From Roseovarius sp. (lineage in GTDB: Bacteria > Pseudomonadota > Alphaproteobacteria > Rhodobacterales > Rhodobacteraceae), in the NCBI GenBank assembly GCA_021775255.1, contig JAJFIA010000019.1, positions 62,001 to 126,000 on the forward strand: a stretch of 64,000 nt of DNA, read 5' to 3'. The translations under genes and the position numbers were made by a program. Below are positions 18,124 to 25,867 of this stretch, in pieces (position 1 is the stretch's first letter; each line of letters begins with the position of its first letter). The notes below the pieces were generated by a model. That model worked only from the letters and a program-made list of their open reading frames with translations, was not told the origin of the DNA and searched no databases.

Positions 18124-18214
18124 GATAATTCAGGGCCTGTTATTGCAATGTGTTAAGGTTTGATAGCAGAAGTATCCGCCAAAACACACGGCTGTAAATC
18201 CTGAATTGACAGGG

Positions 18215-18832
18215 TTATGCGCGATACCTTGCCAAGAACATCTCAACCGCGCCGGTGACAACCCGCTCTATATCGGCCTCAGATGCCTCATCGGCCATGC
18301 CACACAGATGGCGCACAAAAAGATCACTTTTGCACAGCTCGCCAAACTGATTGGCGGCCAGTTGCATATCGTCGATCTTCAGGGTGCCATTGTCGCAATA
18401 GCCCTGAAGCACCTTGCTCATCCTCTCACAAACCAGCGCCGGACCGGATTGGTAAAACCGGCGGCCAAGCTCGGGAAACCTGTGCGATTCCGCGACACAG
18501 ATGCGAAAAACCTGCTGGCCGAAATTTGACAGGAAAAACCGCACGATCCGGTTGGCGGCAACGCGCAGCACCTCTTCAACCGGGGCCTCGGCATTGATCA
18601 CATCCAGTGCCTCATCGGCCTGACGGTTGCATTCCAGCCGGGCAACTTCGGAAAACAACAGGCGTTTATCGGGGAAATAACTGTAAAGCGTAGCCTTGGA
18701 AACACCGGCCTCGCGGGCGATCTCATCCACGCTGGCACCTTCAAATCCGTCACGCATGAAAATCGCGCGCGCGCCTTCCAGGACCTGATCAAACTTGCGG
18801 CCTTTTTTTATTTCTGCGGCCATCGCCGACAT
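18215..18832 (-). CDS. TetR-family transcriptional regulator
   Basis: A helix-turn-helix is seen near the N-terminus (ASVDEIAREAGVSKATLYSYFPDK), followed by a helical ligand domain with RFPELGRRFYQSGP. I start at the ATG giving MSAMAAEIKK because GGG lies 7 bp upstream; ATGs at 18838 and 18823 are alternatives. Just upstream of the start is a TATACGG-containing element that resembles sequences before the divergent-region small gene and mbfA, hinting at self-control. Ligand unknown. Confidence 0.9.
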   Translation of the reverse strand: MSAMAAEIKKGRKFDQVLEGARAIFMRDGFEGASVDEIAREAGVSKATLYSYFPDKRLLFSEVARLECNRQADEALDVINAEAPVEEVLRVAANRIVRFFLSNFGQQVFRICVAESHRFPELGRRFYQSGPALVCERMSKVLQGYCDNGTLKIDDMQLAANQFGELCKSDLFVRHLCGMADEASEADIERVVTGAVEMFLARYRA

Positions 18833-18842
18833 GTGCATCCCC

Positions 18843-18864
18843 TGACTGTATACGGCCAGTCTAG
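18843..18864. promoter_or_regulatory. Candidate TetR operator upstream of the TetR gene
   Basis: The element CTGTATACGGCCAGTCTAG lies directly before the TetR start codon. Read on the other strand it contains CCGTATACAGT, similar to CCGTATAGTTCAG at 19148-19160. Position and similarity suggest an autoregulatory site; this is inference. Confidence 0.35.
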
Positions 18865-18941
18865 TCTTGATGGCACCGCTCCCGCAAGCATAACCGCATG
18901 GGGATCGCGGGCGGGAAGGCCCCGCCCGCATCATAATTTGG

Positions 18942-19100
18942 TTACTTGCCGATGTCTGTGGTGTCGCGGGTTACCGGCGCGGGGGCCGGATCGGGATATG
19001 TCAGATTCGGTGTCAGGCCGCTCAGGTCAAAGGCCATGGAAGCAGCAGGAACAAGGGCGATGCCAAGGGCAAGGGTGAGGGCGGTAAGAGTGTGTTTCAT
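18942..19100 (-). CDS. Small exported protein (52 aa), unknown
   Basis: A short frame with a clear Sec signal peptide: MKHTLTALTLALGIALVPAA then SMA, leaving about 29 mature residues rich in Pro, Thr and Asp (PDPAPAPVT). A strong ribosome site (AAGGAAAA) lies upstream of the ATG. It is on the same strand as, and just upstream of, the TetR gene, with paired AACCG-type boxes in its own leader. No family recognised; alphaproteobacterial genomes carry similar tiny exported proteins next to TetR or efflux genes. Confidence 0.6.
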   Translation of the reverse strand: MKHTLTALTLALGIALVPAASMAFDLSGLTPNLTYPDPAPAPVTRDTTDIGK

Positions 19101-19115
19101 TTCATTTTCCTTTTC

Positions 19116-19160
19116 TGAACCGGTTAGTTCACTTATTGCAAACTAAACCGTATAGTTCAG
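19116..19160. promoter_or_regulatory. Direct-repeat operator candidate upstream of the small exported protein
   Basis: Two related 14-bp boxes, AACCGGTTAGTTCA (19118-19131) and AACCGTATAGTTCA (19146-19159), lie 28 bp apart start to start, matching at 12 of 14 positions. The first is also a TGAAC/GTTCA inverted repeat. The layout fits binding by the neighbouring TetR regulator. Confidence 0.45.
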
Positions 19161-19275
19161 ATTACAAGGGAAAAGTGAACCATTCTGTTTAGAAAATTTG
19201 AAAAGCCTGTATATTCAAGCAATTACATGCTGATTATTTTTTGCAATCCCGGCAAACTGCCCATTTACATGCGAT

Positions 19276-20679
19276 TCAGGCGAGTCCGGGCAGCCATAAA
19301 ACGATCATCGGGAAGGCAACCAGCAGGCCGATTGTTATCGCATCGGCGATAAAGAAGGGCATCACACCTTTGAACACGTCCTGCACGCTCAGATCCGGCC
19401 GCACCCCGGCGACGACAAAGCAGTTCAGGCCGATGGGGGGCGTGATCAGGCAAAACTCGGCCATTTTGACCACCAATATGCCAAACCAGATGGCGCACAT
19501 CGGCCCGGACATGCCAAAGGCGCTGTCGGCCGCCGAGACAAACTCGCCACCATTCAGCGCCATTACCGCCGGATAGACCACCGGCAATGTCAGTAAAAGC
19601 ATGCCGATGGCGTCCATGAACATGCCCAAAACCGCGTAGGCCAGCAGGATACAGATGAGAATCAGGATCGGGGCCATGGTCAATGAGGTGATCCATTCGG
19701 AAAAGGCGGCGGGCAGATTGGCAAAGCCGAGGAAACGCACATAGATCAGCACGCCCCAGATGATGGTAAAGATCATCACGCTGAGCTTGGCGGTTTCCAG
19801 CAGGGCATCCTTGAGCTGAGTCCAGCGCATGCCACGATAAAGAGCGATGACAAACACCACAAACGCACCGATGGCACCGCCTTCGGTGGGGGTGCCCCAG
19901 GCATCGCCGCCAAACGGGTTGTAGACAAAGAAAACGATGCTCATGACCACAAACACAATCGGCAGGGCAGGCGGCAAAGAGGCAAGTCTTTCGCGCCAGG
20001 TAAAGCCGCCCACGGGTGGGCCGAAGCCCTTGATCGTCACTGCCATGCCGATGATCAGGAAGGCATAGACAAAGGCCGAAAACACCCCGGGGATGAAGCC
20101 CGCAAGCAGCAGTTTGCCCACGTCCTGCTCGACTATGATGGCATAGATCACCAGAATGGCCGAGGGCGGGATCAGGCTTGCCAATGTGCCCGCCGCCGCC
20201 ACGACACCGGCGGCAAAGCGTTTGTCATAGCCAATTTCAAGCATCTCGGGGATGGCAATCCGGGCAAACACCGCCGCCGTGGCCACGCTCGCCCCCGATA
20301 CGGCGGCAAACCCGGCGGTGGCAAACACCGTGGCCACCGCAAGCCCCCCCGGCACCCAGGCAATCCAGCGTTTGGCGGCCTCAAACAGCGCCTTGGTCAG
20401 CCCCGCGTAATAGGCCAGATAGCCGATCAGGATGAAGGTGGGGATCAGGCTGAGCGCCTGACTTGACACCTTGGAATGCGGCACCTGCCCGGCGGCTTTC
20501 ACACCCACGGTCAGCGCCTTGGTGAATTTATCGGGGGCATAGCCGAACTTGGCCCAGAAAATCCAGATGATGCCAATCAGGCCGGACATAGCGGCGGCAA
20601 AGGCCACGCGCATGCCAAATACCACCAGCACAAGCATCCCGCCGGTGACCACCAGGCCAATATCTATTGGCTCCATCAC
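19276..20679 (-). CDS. dctM: TRAP transporter large permease (DctM)
   Basis: A 467-residue polytopic protein with about 12-13 hydrophobic segments, the channel subunit of a tripartite ATP-independent periplasmic transporter. Family features include FAAAMSGLIGI, GGLAVATVFATAGFAAVSGASVAT, GTLASLIPPSAILVIYA and MDAIGMLLLTLPVVYP, split across the length. The start overlaps the small permease gene by 4 bp (ATGA). It works with dctQ and dctP encoded upstream on the same strand. Confidence 0.95.
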   Translation of the reverse strand: MMEPIDIGLVVTGGMLVLVVFGMRVAFAAAMSGLIGIIWIFWAKFGYAPDKFTKALTVGVKAAGQVPHSKVSSQALSLIPTFILIGYLAYYAGLTKALFEAAKRWIAWVPGGLAVATVFATAGFAAVSGASVATAAVFARIAIPEMLEIGYDKRFAAGVVAAAGTLASLIPPSAILVIYAIIVEQDVGKLLLAGFIPGVFSAFVYAFLIIGMAVTIKGFGPPVGGFTWRERLASLPPALPIVFVVMSIVFFVYNPFGGDAWGTPTEGGAIGAFVVFVIALYRGMRWTQLKDALLETAKLSVMIFTIIWGVLIYVRFLGFANLPAAFSEWITSLTMAPILILICILLAYAVLGMFMDAIGMLLLTLPVVYPAVMALNGGEFVSAADSAFGMSGPMCAIWFGILVVKMAEFCLITPPIGLNCFVVAGVRPDLSVQDVFKGVMPFFIADAITIGLLVAFPMIVLWLPGLA

Positions 20680-21320
20680 GCGGCCCCCTGATCTTCACGG
20701 CTCGAAACATGCTCGGCCTCAAGGGCGGCTTGTGTGGCCGCATCAATCGCCAAAGGCACCGCAACGGGGCGCTCGCGGCCATGGATAAAGGCGCGGCCAT
20801 AGCCCCATACCTGCAACATCAGCCGCAGGCACAACACCCCGAACGCCACCGGCACCAGCAATTTCGCGGGCCAGAGCGGGATGCTGATGTCGATCGAGCT
20901 GTCGCGGCTCCACCACGGCGCGCTCATATCAAAGCTGCGCTGGAAATGCGCCCACGCGCCCCAGACCAGCAGCAGCATCAGGGTGAGAATGGCCAAAGTG
21001 GTGAGCATCTCGACCAGCCAAAGCGCCCGGCCGCGCAAGGCCCCGACAACAATATCCATGCGGATATGCCCGCCTTCGCGCTGCACGTAAGAAATGCCCA
21101 TGAAAGCAATCAAAGGCATCGCCTGTTCGATCCAGTCGACATAGCCGGGCAAGGGCGCGTTAAACAGATTACGCCCGCCAACCGAGGCCACCGCCAGAAA
21201 CATCAGCGATAAAACCGCCAGCCCGCTGATCAGCGCCAAAAAACGCTCCAGCCGCAGCAATTTCAGATCAAGCTGGCTCAGGCGGCTGCCATCTTCCAAT
21301 ACGGTTGCACTTCCTGCCAT
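20676..21320 (-). CDS. dctQ: TRAP transporter small permease (DctQ)
   Basis: About 214 residues with four hydrophobic segments. It contains the family-like VGGRNLFNAPLPGYVDWIEQ and IAFMGISYVQREGGHIRMDI stretches, which are typical of DctQ. It partners DctM. I start at MAGSATVLEDG; a longer frame reaches 21380 but its extra residues look non-family. The C-terminal tail is longer than usual and polar. Confidence 0.92.
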   Translation of the reverse strand: MAGSATVLEDGSRLSQLDLKLLRLERFLALISGLAVLSLMFLAVASVGGRNLFNAPLPGYVDWIEQAMPLIAFMGISYVQREGGHIRMDIVVGALRGRALWLVEMLTTLAILTLMLLLVWGAWAHFQRSFDMSAPWWSRDSSIDISIPLWPAKLLVPVAFGVLCLRLMLQVWGYGRAFIHGRERPVAVPLAIDAATQAALEAEHVSSREDQGAA

Positions 21321-21396
21321 GGCGCGAAAATCCCAAACTGGAGGTTGCAAAACGGGCAGCCCATGAAAGGCCGCCCGCAAATCATTGCATTATCAA

Positions 21397-22410
21397 TCAG
21401 TTGCCGCGTTTTTCGGCCAGTGTTTTCTGCACCAGATCATAAAGCTCCTGCCCCGGAAGGCCGCGTGCTTTCATATCTTCAATCCAGGCCTCACGGATCG
21501 GATCCGCCGCCGTTTTGCGAAACGCGGCCAGCTCGGATTCGGGGATCACCACCTTGGTCACGCCTTTTTCAACCAGGATGTCCTCCCACTTTTTCAAAAG
21601 CTTGTTGTAGTTTTCAACATAATAGGCAATCGCCTCATCAACCGAGCTGTCAAGCGCGGCGCGTTCCTCATCGGAAAGGTTATTATAGGCGTCGATATTC
21701 ACCACCACCGGACAGTTTACCGTGCCGGGGTTGAGGTTTGATGTCCACCATGATGCCTGATTGATGGTGCCAAACGATAGATGCGCGTGCTGGGCAAAGG
21801 CGACCGTATCCACCACGCCCGATTCCATGGCATTATAGGCCTCGGTTGCGGTCACCGAGGTGGGCACCGCGCCGACGGCGGCAAAGGCCTGTCCGATACC
21901 GCCCGTGGCGCGCACCCGCATGCCATTGAATTCTTCCAGTTTGGTGCGCGGCTCCCCGGTGCCGACAATATTGTATTGCGGCATCGGTGAGGTCATCAGC
22001 AGCTTGGCATTCCACCGCGCCAGATCGGCCTGTACCGCCGGATGGGCATAAACCGCGTTGCTGACGGCCACTTCTTCTTCAAGGGTGTTGACGCCTAAGA
22101 ACGGCAGCTCAAGCACCGTGATGGTGGGGTTTTTATCGCGGTGATAGCCGGCACAGAACTGCGCCATCTCAAACGCGCCGATGGAAATGCCGTCAAGGTT
22201 TTCCTTGTTTTTGGAAAGGCCGCCATAGCTGATATTGAGGGTAAATTCGCCGTTTGTTTTGGCGCTTACCAGCTCGGCCAGCTTTTCAACATGCTCGGTA
22301 AAGGCGCGGCGCTTGCCCCAGAGTGAGACATTCCATTCGGTTGCCATCGCTTGGGTGGCAAAGCCCAGTGTCAGGGCAGCTACTGCCGCCGTATTCATAA
22401 AGTTACGCAT
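21397..22410 (-). CDS. dctP: TRAP transporter substrate-binding protein (DctP family)
   Basis: A 337-residue periplasmic solute receptor with a signal peptide (MRNFMNTAAVAALTLGFA, cleavage after AMA). It carries GGLSKNKENLDGISIGAFEMA, the RVRATGGIGQAF segment with the conserved Arg that usually pairs with a ligand carboxylate, and a long C-terminal helical stretch. The start has a GGAGGA site 5-6 bp upstream. It is first of dctP-dctQ-dctM. Ligand is probably an organic acid; exact identity is not readable. Confidence 0.93.
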   Translation of the reverse strand: MRNFMNTAAVAALTLGFATQAMATEWNVSLWGKRRAFTEHVEKLAELVSAKTNGEFTLNISYGGLSKNKENLDGISIGAFEMAQFCAGYHRDKNPTITVLELPFLGVNTLEEEVAVSNAVYAHPAVQADLARWNAKLLMTSPMPQYNIVGTGEPRTKLEEFNGMRVRATGGIGQAFAAVGAVPTSVTATEAYNAMESGVVDTVAFAQHAHLSFGTINQASWWTSNLNPGTVNCPVVVNIDAYNNLSDEERAALDSSVDEAIAYYVENYNKLLKKWEDILVEKGVTKVVIPESELAAFRKTAADPIREAWIEDMKARGLPGQELYDLVQKTLAEKRGN

Positions 22411-22547
22411 ATGTTCCTCCCAGAACTTTAGTTGATTTACGCCGCAGTTTAGCGATTTCACCGGGTAACGCCATGGTATATTGCCAAAAAATAAACAGCC
22501 GAAAATAGCCCGCGTTAATTGCTTGAATAATATGACCGTATAGGTAA

Positions 22548-22564
22548 TTTAGAATTATTCTAAT
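22548..22564. promoter_or_regulatory. Irr-type iron control element upstream of mbfA
   Basis: TTTAGAATTATTCTAAT is a near-perfect palindrome (TTAGAAT around a central T/A pair) matching the iron control element recognised by Irr in alphaproteobacteria. It ends 12 bp before the mbfA start, overlapping the untranslated leader, a position suited to repression under low iron. Confidence 0.7.
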
Positions 22565-22576
22565 CAAGGAGCCACC

Positions 22577-23554
22577 ATGATCCCAGGTATTTCATCCCGC
22601 CGCCGTTTTTCCGATCTAAGTGAGCGCGAGGTTCTGGCGCTGGCGATCTCATCGGAAGAGGATGACGCCCGGATTTATCGCAGCTATGCCGAGATGCTGC
22701 GCGCGGATTATCCCGACAGCGCCAAGGTGTTCGACGGCATGGCGCTTGAGGAAGACGGCCACCGCCAGCAGTTGATTGACATGCATGTCAGGCGTTTTGG
22801 CGATGTCATCCCGCTTATTCGTCGCGAGCATGTGGCGGGGTTTTACGCCCGTCGCCCGGTCTGGCTGATGCAGAACCTGTCGATTGATCGCATCCGCGAA
22901 GAGGCCGCGATGATGGAGCGGGACGCCGAAGTGTTTTACCTCAAAGCCGCCACCAAAAGCACCGATGCCGACACCCGCAAATTGCTGGGCACCCTGGCCG
23001 CCGCCGAGGCCGGGCACCAGAATGCCGCCACCACGCTGGCGATTGAACATCTTGATGAAGATGCGCTTGCCGCCGAAGGCCGGACGGCGCACCGGCAGTT
23101 TATCCTTACATGGGTGCAGCCCGGCCTTGCGGGGCTGATGGATGGCTCGGTATCGACGCTGGCGCCGATATTTGCCACCGCCTTTGCCACCCATGACACC
23201 TGGACAACCTTTCTTGTGGGCCTTGCCGCTTCCGTGGGTGCGGGCATCTCGATGGGCTTTACCGAAGCCGCCAGCGATGATGGCGAACTGTCGGGGCGCG
23301 GCTCGCCCGTCAAGCGCGGTTTTGCCTCGGGCATCATGACAACGCTGGGCGGTCTGGGCCACGCCCTGCCTTATCTGATCACCGATTTCTGGACAGCAAC
23401 AACCATCGCCATGATCGTGGTGGTGGTTGAGCTGTGGGCGATTGCCTGGATCCAGAACCGTTACATGGAAACGCCGTTTTTCCGCGCCGCGTTTCAGGTG
23501 GTGCTGGGCGGTGCGCTGGTGTTTGCCGCCGGGGTGCTGATTGGCAGCGGATAG
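22577..23554 (+). CDS. mbfA: Membrane-bound ferritin / iron exporter MbfA (erythrin-VIT)
   Basis: A 325-residue two-part protein. Residues about 15-170 are a ferritin-like di-iron domain with Glu/His ligands (EEDDAR, LEEDGHRQQ, MERDAEVFY, AAEAGHQNA). Residues about 175-325 are a VIT1-like membrane domain with five hydrophobic segments, starting PGLAGLMDGSVSTLAPIF. Relatives export iron and protect against iron and peroxide stress. A strong AAGGAG site precedes the ATG and an Irr box overlaps the leader. It is divergent from the TRAP genes. Confidence 0.93.
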   Translation: MIPGISSRRRFSDLSEREVLALAISSEEDDARIYRSYAEMLRADYPDSAKVFDGMALEEDGHRQQLIDMHVRRFGDVIPLIRREHVAGFYARRPVWLMQNLSIDRIREEAAMMERDAEVFYLKAATKSTDADTRKLLGTLAAAEAGHQNAATTLAIEHLDEDALAAEGRTAHRQFILTWVQPGLAGLMDGSVSTLAPIFATAFATHDTWTTFLVGLAASVGAGISMGFTEAASDDGELSGRGSPVKRGFASGIMTTLGGLGHALPYLITDFWTATTIAMIVVVVELWAIAWIQNRYMETPFFRAAFQVVLGGALVFAAGVLIGSG

Positions 23555-23555
23555 T

Positions 23556-23999
23556 TCACCCGCGCAAATCCTTGGGGGAGCCCATCACCACATATGATGT
23601 GATCGCGTTGACCTGCGGTAATGTGCCGATCACATCCGTATGAAACGCCTTGTAGCTGGGTAAATCCGCCACCTCGATGCGTAGCAGATATTCCACCGAT
23701 CCGGTGATGTTGTGGCACTCCACCACCTCGGGCGCGAGGCTCATGGCCCGTTCAAACGCCACCTGACTGGCCTTGGTGTGGGAATTCAGGCCGACTGTGG
23801 CAAAGGCGGTAAAACCCACCCCCATGGCCTGCCGGTTGAGCACCGCGCGGTAGCCCGCAATCACCCCGCGTTTTTCAAGCGCCGCCACCCGGCGCAGGCA
23901 GGCCGAGGCGGAAAGCCCGACCTTTTCAGCCAGGTCAAGATTGCTGATACGGCCATCGCGGGAAAGTGCGCGCAATATATTATCGTCTATATTATCCAT
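23556..23999 (-). CDS. Lrp/AsnC-family transcriptional regulator
   Basis: A 147-residue regulator with an N-terminal winged helix (DGRISNLDLAEKVGLSASACLRRV) and a C-terminal RAM domain (VVECHNITGSVEYLLRIEVADL) that binds amino acids. It starts 82 bp from, and divergent to, a LysE-type amino-acid exporter, the usual arrangement in which Lrp activates the exporter when the amino acid accumulates. An ATG six codons upstream is an alternative start. It ends 1 bp from mbfA, convergent. Confidence 0.92.
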   Translation of the reverse strand: MDNIDDNILRALSRDGRISNLDLAEKVGLSASACLRRVAALEKRGVIAGYRAVLNRQAMGVGFTAFATVGLNSHTKASQVAFERAMSLAPEVVECHNITGSVEYLLRIEVADLPSYKAFHTDVIGTLPQVNAITSYVVMGSPKDLRG

Positions 24000-24081
24000 A
24001 ACGCCGGATAGTTGCATATTATTTTGTCAAACGCAAAAGAACGCAATTCAATGGCGCAAATATATGAATAAGGTTGCTCGT

Positions 24082-24675
24082 ATGACCTATGAACTTCTTA
24101 CTGCCCTTGTTGGCTTTGCCCTTGTCACCGTGATCACGCCGGGGCCGAATAACCTTATGCTGATGGCCTCGGGTGCGAATTTTGGTTTTCAAAGAACGCT
24201 GCCGCATATGCTGGGCATTGGGCTGGGCTTTCCATTGATGGTTTTTTGCGTTGGCATCGGGGTGATGCACCTGTTTGATCTGTGGCCGCAAAGCTACATG
24301 ATCCTCAAGGTTTTCAGTGTGGCTTACCTGCTTTATCTGGCGTGGAAGATCGCCCATGCCGCCCCGCCTGAAAAGGGGCAGGCAGGGGGCAGGCCGCTGA
24401 CATTCCTGCAATCAGCGGCATTTCAATGGGTAAATCCCAAGGCCTGGAGCATGGCCCTGTCGGCAATCACGCTTTATGCAACCGGCCGCGATTTACCGGC
24501 GGTGTTATGGGTTGCAGGGGTTTATATCTGCGTCTCATTTATCAGCACCACCGGCTGGACTGTATTAGGCCAGCAAATGCGGCGGCTGCTGAAAAATCCA
24601 CGGCGGTTGCAGGTGTTCAACTGGGCCATGGCCATATTGCTGGTTGCCACGCTGGTGCCGGTGTTATTGCATTGA
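24082..24675 (+). CDS. LysE/RhtB family amino-acid exporter
   Basis: A 197-residue inner-membrane protein with six hydrophobic segments. The first loop has the family signature TPGPNNLMLMASGANFG and the second half has FQWVNPKAWSMALSAITLY. It exports amino acids or homoserine lactone-like compounds. The ATG at 24082 has AAGG upstream; a start at 24064 is also possible. Divergent Lrp-type gene next door is the probable regulator. Confidence 0.92.
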   Translation: MTYELLTALVGFALVTVITPGPNNLMLMASGANFGFQRTLPHMLGIGLGFPLMVFCVGIGVMHLFDLWPQSYMILKVFSVAYLLYLAWKIAHAAPPEKGQAGGRPLTFLQSAAFQWVNPKAWSMALSAITLYATGRDLPAVLWVAGVYICVSFISTTGWTVLGQQMRRLLKNPRRLQVFNWAMAILLVATLVPVLLH

Positions 24676-24888
24676 ATATGCGGCCTCTGTCGCCCGCCAA
24701 AATTGCGAATCGCAATGCCCTGAATCCATTGCCTTGAACCTCAGAAAAACAGTGAAATTTGTAAAAATGGCGGGTGCCATGGCGCAATGTCGGGTTTACT
24801 GAAATCATACCCTGCGCCATAACCGGGATTTGATTGCATATTTGCAGCACTACAGCCATATAGCCATGGCGAAGCAGTGGAGCGCGAC

Positions 24889-25851
24889 ATGACCAACTAC
24901 CTCGATTTTGAAAAACCCCTCTCGGAGATTGAAGGCAAGGCGGAAGAGCTGCGCGCGATGGCGCGGGCCAATGAAGAGATGGATGTTGAAAAAGAGGCCA
25001 GCGCGCTGGATAAAAAGGCAGCAAGCCTGCTGAAGGAAATTTACAGCGATCTTTCCGCATGGCGCAAATGTCAGGTGGCGCGCCACCCCGACAGGCCGCA
25101 TTGCAAGAATTATATCTCGGCGCTCTTCACCGAATACACGCCCCTGGCCGGAGACCGCAATTTTGCCGATGATCATGCGGTGATGGGCGGGCTGGCGCGC
25201 ATCGGCGACCGGCCGGTGATGGTGCTGGGGCATGAGAAGGGCAACAACACAAAATCCCGGATTGAGCGCAATTTTGGCATGGCCCGGCCCGAAGGCTATC
25301 GCAAGGCCATCCGCCTGATGGAGATGGCCGATAAGTTCGGCCTGCCGGTGGTGACGCTGGTGGATACCCCCGGCGCCTATCCCGGCAAGGGGGCCGAAGA
25401 GCGCGGCCAATCCGAGGCGATTGCGCGCGCCACCGAAAAATGCCTGCAAATCGGTGTGCCATTGGTGAGCGTGATCATCGGCGAGGGCGGATCAGGCGGG
25501 GCCGTGGCCTTTGCCAGCGGCAATACTCTGGCGATGCTGGAGCATTCGATCTATTCGGTGATCTCGCCCGAGGGCTGCGCCAGCATCTTATGGAAAGACG
25601 CCGAAAAGATGCGCGAAGCCGCCGAGGCCCTGCGCCTGACAGCGCCAGAGCTGAAAAAGCTGGGGGTCGCGGATCAGATCATCCCCGAGCCGATGGGCGG
25701 CGCGCACCGCAATCCTGATCAGGCGATCAAAGCCGTGGGCAAGGTGATTGAAAAGATGCTGGATGATCTTGCCGGCAAAACCCGCAAAGAGCTGATTGCC
25801 CACCGCCGCGATAAATTTCTGAAGCTGGGCGACAAGGGCCTTGCCGCCTGA
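24889..25851 (+). CDS. accA: Acetyl-CoA carboxylase carboxyltransferase subunit alpha
   Basis: A 320-residue cytosolic subunit that, with AccD, moves the carboxyl group from biotin to acetyl-CoA, giving malonyl-CoA for fatty-acid synthesis. Starts [21 protein letters not shown], then has [63 protein letters not shown] and [13 protein letters not shown], all AccA landmarks (oxyanion-hole glycines included). A GTG four codons upstream is less likely than this ATG. Single gene. Confidence 0.97.
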   Translation: MTNYLDFEKPLSEIEGKAEELRAMARANEEMDVEKEASALDKKAASLLKEIYSDLSAWRKCQVARHPDRPHCKNYISALFTEYTPLAGDRNFADDHAVMGGLARIGDRPVMVLGHEKGNNTKSRIERNFGMARPEGYRKAIRLMEMADKFGLPVVTLVDTPGAYPGKGAEERGQSEAIARATEKCLQIGVPLVSVIIGEGGSGGAVAFASGNTLAMLEHSIYSVISPEGCASILWKDAEKMREAAEALRLTAPELKKLGVADQIIPEPMGGAHRNPDQAIKAVGKVIEKMLDDLAGKTRKELIAHRRDKFLKLGDKGLAA

Positions 25852-25867
25852 ACCACGCGCCACAGCC

